From assembly GCA_030598165.1 (NCBI GenBank), contig JAUVQL010000047.1:1-6931 (forward strand): a DNA stretch of 6,931 nt, written 5' to 3'. This DNA is from Acidobacteriota bacterium. GTDB taxonomy: Bacteria > Acidobacteriota > Vicinamibacteria > Marinacidobacterales > SMYC01. A program made the position numbers and the translations under genes. The notes beneath the pieces were generated by a model. It worked only from the letters and a program-made list of their open reading frames with translations. It did not search any database and was not told the DNA's origin. Numbering within the stretch: position 1 is the stretch's first letter; each line of letters starts with the position of its first letter. This document shows, in pieces, positions 1 to 5,388 of the stretch.

Positions 1-12
1 GACTCCACGCAT
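1..12 (-). CDS. Probable start of next operon gene (partial, 4 codons visible)
   Basis: An ATG reading toward the left edge (codons for Met-Arg-Gly-Val) is preceded by GGAGG seven bases upstream, an almost ideal ribosome binding site, and lies 35 bases after the cpoB stop on the same strand. The spacing and signal suggest another co-transcribed gene. Only four codons are inside the window, so the product cannot be identified. It could also be a chance ATG. Confidence 0.4.
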
Positions 13-19
13 CTAAATG

Positions 20-24
20 CCTCC
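20..24 (-). promoter_or_regulatory. Ribosome binding site of the left-edge gene
   Basis: GGAGG on the minus strand, seven bases before the ATG at 12. It is the main evidence that a gene begins at the window edge. Confidence 0.4.
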
Positions 25-47
25 AAAAACCGGATTGCGACCCCTTC

Positions 48-899
48 TCACTGCTGGTAGCTTCTCAGCCGCTTCAAGAGCAATCTAGCACTCGCCTCGA
101 CCTGGGTTCGCGGGTACTGCTCGACGACATATTCGAGCTGCATAATAGCATCGTCTCGACGCCCCAATCCTTCGAAAGCCTGGGCTTTTTTGAAGCTGGC
201 TTCGGGTAATTTGTTGCTGTCCGGGTACTTTCTCAAAACCGCCTCGAATGCTTGAAGCGCATCCTTGAATTGCCGTCGAGCGAGGTAGCATTCACCAATC
301 CAGTATTGAGCATTGTCCGCCAGTTCGCTTGTCGGGTAGCTACGGATGACTTCCTCGAATCCCGATATCGCGAGAGGATACCGCGCTTGATTGTAGTCGG
401 CATAGGCTTGGTTATAGAGGTCCGAAGGACTAGGAGCAGCTGCTGCAATGCTGGGGCTTTCACGGGTTGAGTCTCCACCCACCGCTGTCGTGCCTTCTCC
501 GCCTTCGGTAGGCTCCGCGCCGTCGGGCAGGAGCATGAGAGGTTGTTGTCTCTGTTTGAGCGAGATCACCTCGTGTCGGAGGTTTCCAATGCGTGAGTTG
601 GTTTCGTCCAATCGCGAGGACAGAACAGAGATATTCTCCTTGACATCCTCGAGCGTCGTTTGCGTGTTGACTAGAATCTGCTGTACGGAATCCTCGTCGG
701 AACGTGATGCGAGTAATTTCACCATGCGTTCAATCTCGTTCTGAGCTCTTTGCAGCTGCGACACTTGCGCTTGAAGCTGCCTCAGTTCGGCAAGAATCAA
801 CTCAGTGTCTTTATTGGCCGCTTCCGTCGGTATCGGAGCCAATGTGCGCGCGATGACTGCGACGGCCAAAATCCAAAAGGGGTATTGCAAGGCTCGCAC
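48..899 (-). CDS. cpoB: Cell division coordinator CpoB / Tol-Pal system protein YbgF
   Basis: Periplasmic accessory protein of the Tol-Pal system; in E. coli CpoB binds TolA and coordinates outer-membrane constriction with PBP1B-driven wall synthesis. The 283-residue protein reads as a hydrophobic signal sequence (about 6-27, likely cleaved near the TEA-A stretch), a coiled-coil segment rich in Leu/Gln/Glu heptads (about 31-118), a low-complexity Gly/Ser/Ala/Pro linker (about 125-158), then three tetratricopeptide repeats of the YbgF type (about 160-192, 197-229, 234-266). Each repeat ends in the family's YP turn (SYP, KYP, QYP). The length is typical of the family. The start is GTG at 899, with AAGGAG eight bases upstream; the nearby upstream ATGs are in another frame. 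It follows pal by 13 bp, so its ribosome binding site overlaps the pal stop codon. Position at the end of the tol operon is the usual one. Family assignment is firm; the exact physiological role is inferred from E. coli. Confidence 0.95.
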   Translation of the reverse strand: MRALQYPFWILAVAVIARTLAPIPTEAANKDTELILAELRQLQAQVSQLQRAQNEIERMVKLLASRSDEDSVQQILVNTQTTLEDVKENISVLSSRLDETNSRIGNLRHEVISLKQRQQPLMLLPDGAEPTEGGEGTTAVGGDSTRESPSIAAAAPSPSDLYNQAYADYNQARYPLAISGFEEVIRSYPTSELADNAQYWIGECYLARRQFKDALQAFEAVLRKYPDSNKLPEASFKKAQAFEGLGRRDDAIMQLEYVVEQYPRTQVEASARLLLKRLRSYQQ

Positions 900-907
900 T
901 TTCTCAT

Positions 908-913
908 CTCCTT
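908..913 (-). promoter_or_regulatory. Ribosome binding site of cpoB
   Basis: AAGGAG on the minus strand, eight bases before the GTG at 899 and starting inside the pal stop codon. It decides the GTG start of cpoB and implies coupling of cpoB translation to termination of pal. Confidence 0.7.
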
Positions 914-1512
914 CATTTTGAAGTTATGACGAAATGGCCGCGCCGGTTACGGTTCCAAGATTCCTCTGTGTGAGTCGGGTCTAGAGGAAACTCCTTACCA
1001 TAACTAATCGTTTTTAGGCGGTCTGCCGTCACTCCCAAGCTCTGAAGATAGCTATAGGCCGCCATGGCGCGCCGTTCTCCCAATGCCAAGTTATACTCTA
1101 CCGTGCCTCTCTCATCACAGTGACCCTCGACCAGAACCACAATGCTGGGATACCTGCGCAACCATTGTGCGTGGGACTCGAGCGTACTCCGAGCCTGAGA
1201 AGTCAACGCGGCGCTATCGTATTCGAACTGGATGTCGGTCAATGGAGACTGGGCATTGAGGTCTTCTAGCGTCTGAGACAAGATGCCTGGTTCTTCGTCG
1301 AACCGAGAAAGTCGATCCTCATCCGGGGGTTCAACGGGTGGAGCCGGCGGAGGTGTCGGCGGAGGAACGGGATCCTCGGCGGGGATCGGGGTCGTTGGCA
1401 TCTCGGTCGAAGCAGGCTGACGAGGCTTCTTGCCTCCACAAGCGAGGGTCAAGCCAAGCATGACCATCAGGATCAGAAAAAAGCTCAAATAAGGTGGTCT
1501 ATTGAGACTCAC
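913..1512 (-). CDS. pal: Peptidoglycan-associated lipoprotein Pal
   Basis: Outer-membrane lipoprotein that binds peptidoglycan through an OmpA-like domain and is repositioned to the septum by TolQRAB. The 199-residue precursor has a short N-terminus with an Arg, a hydrophobic stretch (about 8-24) and a lipidation cysteine at C25 in the sequence LTLAC-GG; Thr at -3 is a mild departure from the usual Leu/Val/Ile. A Pro-rich linker (about 36-63) leads to the OmpA_C domain (about 92-198), with the hallmark GHCDERG at 130-136, YNLALGERRA at 140-149, SYGKE at 170-174 and NRNRR at 187-191. These include the Asp and Arg positions that contact diaminopimelate in the family. The GTG at 1512 is chosen because AGGAGG lies seven bases upstream and because this start gives a normal lipoprotein signal. 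The frame stays open to a GTG at 1620, but that start lacks a ribosome binding site and would bury the signal peptide behind 36 extra residues. Confidence 0.96.
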   Translation of the reverse strand: MSLNRPPYLSFFLILMVMLGLTLACGGKKPRQPASTEMPTTPIPAEDPVPPPTPPPAPPVEPPDEDRLSRFDEEPGILSQTLEDLNAQSPLTDIQFEYDSAALTSQARSTLESHAQWLRRYPSIVVLVEGHCDERGTVEYNLALGERRAMAAYSYLQSLGVTADRLKTISYGKEFPLDPTHTEESWNRNRRGHFVITSK

Positions 1513-1519
1513 TGAGATC

Positions 1520-1525
1520 CCTCCT
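1520..1525 (-). promoter_or_regulatory. Ribosome binding site that sets the pal start
   Basis: A perfect AGGAGG on the minus strand, seven bases before the GTG at 1512. It is the strongest such site in the window and is the reason to prefer the shorter Pal over the 36-residue-longer reading from 1620. Confidence 0.8.
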
Positions 1526-1641
1526 ATTGAAAGGACATCTTTTGGCGGGAACAACAGGCCTCCCACCAATTGAATTCCATGAAAGGCTTTTTTTTCGACG
1601 TTTTCGGCGCAAATCGGCACTTGTCATATTCGCTCGGCTCG

Positions 1642-2997
1642 CTAGGGCTGCCCACCCGGGAAAGGCCCCCACTTGGGAGTCGTGTTGTTTCCTTCACGTG
1701 TCAATCGGCGCACATTCGTTCCGTCACGGTTCATCGAAAAAACCTGCGTACTTCCCGTTCGGTCAGAAGAGAACACGATATGGAGGCCGTTGGGAGACCA
1801 GTTCGGGCTTTCGTTGCTGCCGCGACCGGTGGTGAGCTGCCTGACCTGTTGCGTTTGAAAGTTGTACACGACGATGTCAAAGGGACCTCTCTCGATGCGA
1901 GAGGACCATGCAATCTCACTGAACTCACGTGAGGGCGACCACGCCGCGGCGTCATTGTAGGAACCGTCAAAAGAGATTCGTCTGACGTTCAAACCATCGG
2001 CATCCATGACGTAGATTTGAGGCGAACCGGTGCGATCCGACGTAAAGGCAATCTCACGGCCGTTTGGCGACCAACAGGCAGATGTGTCGATGGAGCGATG
2101 ATTCGTCAGTCGCTGGAGGCCGGTGCCATCGGCATTGATGAGATAGATCTCGGAGTTGCCGGCCCGTGTCGACGTAAAGGCTAATCGCGTGCCGTCAGGA
2201 GACCATGCCGGAGTGAACGACATGCCGGGTCCAGCCACCAAGTGGTCGCCACGGCCTTCGTAAATGAATGCTCGATATAAGTCGGGACGCCCGCTGCGGT
2301 ACGAAATATAGGCGATCGCTTTTCCGTCCGGAGACCATGTGGGAGTGAGGTTCAACGAGCGATTTGCAGTGAGGGGTCTTTGACCAAATCCATCATAATC
2401 CATGAGGTAGAGCTCTTTGCTTTGCTCTCCCCGTCGGTCGCTTGTATAAGCAATCTTGGTGCGAGCCACGCCTCGGTAATTACCTGCTTGGAGCAAGATG
2501 TCATCGGCGATGCGATGGGCCATCGCCCGCGCCGCCTCCGGCTTACCTTCGTACCTATTACCAAACACCATCTGCTGGGCTTTTGTCGCGTAGATTCGAA
2601 CTTCCGAAACCAGCTTGTCCATTTGGATCTCTGCAGTTCCCAAAACGAGGATGTCCGCGCCGATGGACTCCCACTGGTAATAGTCAACCTTGGTGGGTGT
2701 GATTGGACCCGTAATGAGCCGATAGCGGTCTTTCGAGACAAGACGATACACCGAAGCGAACTCCAGATCGGACCAGGCTACATTCGCCAGAGCCTCTGCA
2801 GCATTGGCCGACGTGGCTCCTCGGACCTCGAACTCGGGTATTGCCAGGTAGACCGGTCGACCCGGACTTTTGAGTCTGAAATACCAGTCGGTACCGGTGG
2901 GCTGCTGAGGCGAGGACGATGGAGGTGGCTGCAATCCCAAGAGAAACGGTGACAGGGCCACAGCGAGGAACGAAAAGGTACGCATTCGATTTCGCAT
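1642..2997 (-). CDS. tolB: Tol-Pal system beta-propeller protein TolB
   Basis: Periplasmic protein that binds Pal and TolA and regulates Pal release from or attachment to peptidoglycan. From the ATG at 2997 it is 451 residues, a normal length. A basic N-terminus and hydrophobic segment (about 7-23) form a signal peptide, followed by a Pro/Ser-rich stretch. The TolB N-terminal alpha/beta domain spans about 47-172 (YLAIPEFEV, then GADILVLGTAEI). The six-bladed propeller follows, with repeated PD40 motifs: TWSPDG near 220, AWSPDG near 264, CWSPNG near 308, AWSPS near 353, NWSPNG near 399 and KWGPF near 442, each followed by an AYIS/AFTS-type strand except the last. A TTG at 3003, overlapping the tolA stop by four bases, is an alternative start. 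The ATG six bases further on gives a cleaner signal peptide and leaves a 2-bp gap. Neither has a strong ribosome binding site, so translation is probably coupled to tolA. Blade 4 carries an insertion (AWSPSREFSEIAW) rather than the canonical NG/DG turn. Confidence 0.96.
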   Translation of the reverse strand: MRNRMRTFSFLAVALSPFLLGLQPPPSSSPQQPTGTDWYFRLKSPGRPVYLAIPEFEVRGATSANAAEALANVAWSDLEFASVYRLVSKDRYRLITGPITPTKVDYYQWESIGADILVLGTAEIQMDKLVSEVRIYATKAQQMVFGNRYEGKPEAARAMAHRIADDILLQAGNYRGVARTKIAYTSDRRGEQSKELYLMDYDGFGQRPLTANRSLNLTPTWSPDGKAIAYISYRSGRPDLYRAFIYEGRGDHLVAGPGMSFTPAWSPDGTRLAFTSTRAGNSEIYLINADGTGLQRLTNHRSIDTSACWSPNGREIAFTSDRTGSPQIYVMDADGLNVRRISFDGSYNDAAAWSPSREFSEIAWSSRIERGPFDIVVYNFQTQQVRQLTTGRGSNESPNWSPNGLHIVFSSDRTGSTQVFSMNRDGTNVRRLTREGNNTTPKWGPFPGGQP

Positions 2998-2999
2998 AA

Positions 3000-3761
3000 T
3001 CAATTCTGATCGGAATAGTTGAATTGAAGGTGAACGCCAACCTGATCCCGAGGGTAAGAGTTGGGTAATGGTGGCAGGGGATCGGAAAGGAGAATGGCTC
3101 GTTCAGCGGCGCGATCCAGCATTGCCAAGCCGCTCGATTGCTCCACTTTAACTTCTCCTACGCTACCATCCTTGAAAATCGTGAAACGAATGACGGCCGT
3201 CGCTTTTCCGCGAACGGGAATCCTCTGCCAATGCTGACTGATGCGAGTCAACATTTGCTGCGCATAGTAGGAATACTCGAAGTCTTGGTCGAATACGGAG
3301 CCGCCGCCACCGGTCCCACCAAGGCCGAGTCCCGGCACACCAATGCCTTTGAGCTGTGCTGAATCGGCGCTGGCGGAGTCTCTCCCGATCAATCCCGAGG
3401 AGGGTTTTGGTTCATTCTTTTTCCGGCGACTCTTGGGAGCGTCGGGCATCGGGAGCTGGTCACGATCTTCTTTTGTCGGCCGTACGACGCGGGGCTCGCT
3501 CTTTTTGGGCTCCGGCTCCTCAGGTTCTTCGGGCTCGGTCTTTTTTGCGGGAGAAGGAGGAGCCCCTCCACCTCCAAACCCCTGGCCAGGTCCGGGCGGC
3601 GCCGGCACAATCCACGCTATTCCCGGAGGCGTCACGGGTGCGGGAGACCCCGTGAAGCGAGCGCCTAAAAACATTGAAGTGAAGAGTGCCACATGGGCCA
3701 CGACAGACCACAGGAGCATGTTCTTGAAAGGATCTTGCTCAGGCGCCAGTGCTACACTCAC
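3000..3761 (-). CDS. tolA: TolA / TonB-family energy-transducing protein
   Basis: Inner-membrane-anchored protein that carries the TolQR proton-motive force to TolB and Pal. The 253 residues hold a single membrane helix (about 14-35) containing Ser19-x3-His23, the spacing of the SHLS motif that TolA and TonB use to engage the TolQ/ExbB stator. Next come a Pro/Gly-rich segment (about 39-71), a strongly charged linker of alternating acidic Pro-Glu and basic Lys/Arg blocks (about 73-120), a Gly-rich hinge (about 139-155), and a C-terminal TonB-like domain (about 160-250) with the family's helix (MLTRISQHW), the FKDGSVGEV turn and a final strand HLQFNY. The start is GTG at 3761, overlapping the tolR stop by four bases, with GAGGAG 11 bases upstream. 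There is no long three-helix domain II as in E. coli TolA, so the architecture is TonB-like. The operon position makes the TolA role most likely, though sequence alone does not exclude TonB-type duties. Confidence 0.88.
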   Translation of the reverse strand: MSVALAPEQDPFKNMLLWSVVAHVALFTSMFLGARFTGSPAPVTPPGIAWIVPAPPGPGQGFGGGGAPPSPAKKTEPEEPEEPEPKKSEPRVVRPTKEDRDQLPMPDAPKSRRKKNEPKPSSGLIGRDSASADSAQLKGIGVPGLGLGGTGGGGSVFDQDFEYSYYAQQMLTRISQHWQRIPVRGKATAVIRFTIFKDGSVGEVKVEQSSGLAMLDRAAERAILLSDPLPPLPNSYPRDQVGVHLQFNYSDQN

Positions 3762-4252
3762 CGAGAACGTTTCTCCTCAGGGTAGACGTATTCCAAACCC
3801 ACGACATCTACTCCTGCCTGTTTGATGAGCTCGATCACAGCCATGATTTCTTTGTATCTGAGCTCTTCGTCGGCCTTCAAATAGGCGACTCGGAGCCCAC
3901 GTACCTCGACCATTTCCTTGATCCGGTCTTGGAGAAGAGCTCGGTTGACAGCGCGGTCGTCCAGGTAGGTACGCCCTTGCGCATCGACGGCAACTCTAAT
4001 CCTCTCGCTCACCTGATCCTGCCTAATTCCCACGGCCGGCAAGTTGACATCGATGGAACGCACCAACATCGGCGCCGTGATCATAAAAATGATGAGAAGC
4101 ACTAGTACGACGTCAACGAAAGGCGTGACGTTGATCTCCGAAAGAGTCTGAGGAGATTCCCTTCGGCCACGCGCCGCCATCAATGATTGTAGAGCGTTCC
4201 CAGCGGATCCTGAGCCCCCACTTGGAGCACTCCCACCGCCGCCTGCCATCAT
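3758..4252 (-). CDS. tolR: Tol-Pal stator protein TolR (ExbD/TolR family)
   Basis: Inner-membrane stator subunit that with TolQ forms the proton channel. Of 164 residues, the first about 18 are Gly/Ser-rich, followed by a basic stretch (28-31) and the family hallmark SEINVTPFVDVVLVLLIIF (38-56). This contains the membrane helix and the essential proton-carrying Asp47, equivalent to E. coli TolR Asp23. The periplasmic domain follows (about 66-160), with ITAPML after the helix and KADEELRYKEIMAVIELIKQ near the C-terminus. The ATG at 4252 is supported by AGGGG six bases upstream. A second ATG follows directly, and Met25 (at 4180) would give exactly the E. coli spacing to the Asp, but it has no good ribosome binding site. 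The gene ends in a four-base overlap with tolA and lies 131 bp after tolQ. Confidence 0.95.
   Translation of the reverse strand: MMAGGGGSAPSGGSGSAGNALQSLMAARGRRESPQTLSEINVTPFVDVVLVLLIIFMITAPMLVRSIDVNLPAVGIRQDQVSERIRVAVDAQGRTYLDDRAVNRALLQDRIKEMVEVRGLRVAYLKADEELRYKEIMAVIELIKQAGVDVVGLEYVYPEEKRSR
3773..3778 (-). promoter_or_regulatory. Ribosome binding site of tolA inside tolR
   Basis: GAGGAG on the minus strand within the last tolR codons, 11 bases before the GTG at 3761. The spacing is slightly long, but together with the GTGA stop/start overlap it supports coupled translation of tolA. Confidence 0.5.
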
Positions 4253-4258
4253 TTCAGG

Positions 4259-4263
4259 CCCCT
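4259..4263 (-). promoter_or_regulatory. Ribosome binding site of tolR
   Basis: AGGGG on the minus strand, six bases before the ATG at 4252 (nine before the second, adjacent ATG). It favours the long, Gly-rich TolR N-terminus over an internal start at Met25. Confidence 0.55.
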
Positions 4264-4325
4264 AACCCTATCGCAACCGAGCAGGGTCTAGATTGTATCG
4301 TCCTCTTACCCAGCACTTGGTCCAG

Positions 4326-4369
4326 TATAGATTTATTCCTGGCGATCTATAGATTTATTCCTGGCTATC
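4326..4369. repeat. Two-copy 22-bp tandem repeat in the tolQ-tolR gap
   Basis: Units 4326-4347 and 4348-4369 are identical at 21 of 22 positions (G at 4344 versus T at 4366). The unit begins TATAGATTTATTCCTGGC and is AT-rich. The junction forms a perfect 10-bp palindrome, ATCTATAGAT, at 4345-4354. The repeat begins 14 bases after the tolQ stop in transcript direction. On the minus strand each unit reads CCAGGAATAAATC, so the mRNA would carry two AGGA boxes with no start codon at a proper distance. It looks like a local duplication; a function is not evident. Confidence 0.85.
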
Positions 4370-4383
4370 GTTGAAACCGGAAC

Positions 4384-5127
4384 TCAGGTGAAATTTCTTT
4401 CGATGATGGTGAGGTATTCCAGCGCGAAATCATCCATCTGTGTCGAAAGACGCCTCACATAATTCAAATAGTAATTATAAAAAATGACAGCAGGAATAGC
4501 GGCGGCAAGACCGGCAGCGGTCGCAACCAACGCCTCGCTGACTCCAGGAGCCACCACACTGATGTTTGCAGATTGCACGACACCGATGCGACGAAATGCA
4601 TTCATGATCCCCCAAACGGTTCCGAATAATCCAATGAAGGGAGTTGCGCTACCCGTGGTTGCAAGAAAACCGAGCCGAGACTCCAATTTCATCACTTCAG
4701 CGTTTTGTGCTCGGACGAGGGCACGCGCTACGCTTTCGAGGTTCGTGATGCGCGCTTGCTCCTTATCGTGCCCATCACTCGTTTGTGGATTACCTTTCTC
4801 GCGGGCGCGGAGCTGATAGTCGAGCTCGTTGTAGCCCGAGAGAAAAACTCCCACGAGTGGGCTTACATGTAATTGCTTACAGACCGATCGAACTTCGGAG
4901 AACTTTTTACTCCGGCGGAATATCTCCAAAAAGGAGCGTGAATGCGCCTGAGCTTTGCGAAACACCATCCATTTGCTGAAGATGATGGCCCATGAAACAA
5001 GAGAGAAAACGAGCAAGATCAACAGGACCGTTATCGAAACCGGTCCTGCATCGGCAATGAGCTGCAACGGATCGAGTAAGGAAGGGCTCTCGAGCGGAGT
5101 TGCAGTGACGTCCTGTAGAGGCTCCAA
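4384..5127 (-). CDS. tolQ: Tol-Pal stator protein TolQ (MotA/TolQ/ExbB family)
   Basis: Polytopic inner-membrane subunit of the proton-driven TolQR motor that energises TolA. The 247 residues show three membrane helices: about 29-51, about 155-180 (LATTGSATPFIGLFGTVWGIM, with Thr170) and about 196-222 (VSEALVATAAGLAAAIPAV, with Thr203). A large cytoplasmic loop lies between helices 1 and 2, as in the family. The GLFGTVWGIM and ALVATAAGL stretches are diagnostic of TolQ/ExbB, and the location ahead of tolR, tolB and pal makes TolQ rather than ExbB or MotA the right name. The start is uncertain. The frame is closed upstream by a TAG, and the only usual initiator ahead of helix 1 that keeps the full N-terminus is a TTG at 5127, with no clear ribosome binding site. 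A TTG at codon 21 is the alternative. No ybgC-like thioesterase gene precedes it. Confidence 0.95.
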   Translation of the reverse strand: MEPLQDVTATPLESPSLLDPLQLIADAGPVSITVLLILLVFSLVSWAIIFSKWMVFRKAQAHSRSFLEIFRRSKKFSEVRSVCKQLHVSPLVGVFLSGYNELDYQLRAREKGNPQTSDGHDKEQARITNLESVARALVRAQNAEVMKLESRLGFLATTGSATPFIGLFGTVWGIMNAFRRIGVVQSANISVVAPGVSEALVATAAGLAAAIPAVIFYNYYLNYVRRLSTQMDDFALEYLTIIERNFT

Positions 5128-5163
5128 TATGTACCAACCACTAGATAATGATGTTCGGAGGTC

Positions 5164-5222
5164 ACACTACCACAAGGACTTGGGGCCTGTCAACGAATCG
5201 GAGATAGATTTAGATTTTTAAT
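5164..5222 (-). promoter_or_regulatory. Candidate sigma70-type promoter of the tol-pal operon
   Basis: On the minus strand a perfect -35 hexamer TTGACA (5188-5193) is followed after 18 bases by a weak -10, TAGTGT (5164-5169). An AT-rich block lies directly upstream of the -35 (5202-5222, including two adjacent TAGATT copies on the plus strand) where an UP element would sit. The predicted transcript starts about 30 bases before the tolQ TTG. The consensus -35 and the position are persuasive; the -10 matches poorly, so this remains a prediction. Confidence 0.5.
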
Positions 5223-5375
5223 CCGCCCTGATATGGAGATATGCTCCAAAGAGCGAGAGCAATCGTGCTAATGTGCGACTTCTTTGTCGTCTTCCTTTCA
5301 TTGGAACGCCCGAAGTCCCAAAATCTTCCCGGGGTGAGCGAACGGTATGGTAAATTCCAAAGCTTGAGGATGAGC

Positions 5376-5380
5376 AGGGG
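5376..5380 (+). promoter_or_regulatory. Ribosome binding site of recN
   Basis: AGGGG on the plus strand, eight bases before the ATG at 5389. An in-frame TGA at 5371-5373 lies just upstream, so the recN start cannot be much earlier. Confidence 0.65.
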
Positions 5381-5388
5381 CCAATAAG

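Noticed and set aside
1586..1612. Run of eight T beside a CGACG-TTTT-CGGCG sequence, resembling a terminator between tolB and pal
   Set aside because: The possible stem is only five pairs with a central mismatch, and the T-run is on the wrong side for a plus-strand terminator and reads as A on the minus strand. pal follows on the same strand, so termination here is not expected.
1513..1620. Extra 36-residue N-terminus of Pal or a separate leader ORF
   Set aside because: No ribosome binding site before the GTG at 1620, and a strong AGGAGG marks the internal GTG at 1512; the open frame looks accidental.
2380..2952. 190-codon plus-strand open frame opposite tolB
   Set aside because: No recognisable domain, no ribosome binding site, and it lies wholly inside a well-supported TolB on the other strand.
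3343..3825. 160-codon plus-strand open frame opposite tolA
   Set aside because: Its low-complexity Gly/Ser/Phe composition mirrors the Pro/Gly/charged linker of TolA read in reverse; it is a shadow.
4326..4369. Tandem repeat as part of a CRISPR array
   Set aside because: Only two directly adjacent copies with no spacers and no cas genes.
5128..5388. SOS/LexA operator upstream of recN
   Set aside because: No CTGT-N8-ACAG or GAAC-N4-GTTC type site was found by eye; other lineage-specific LexA motifs cannot be excluded.
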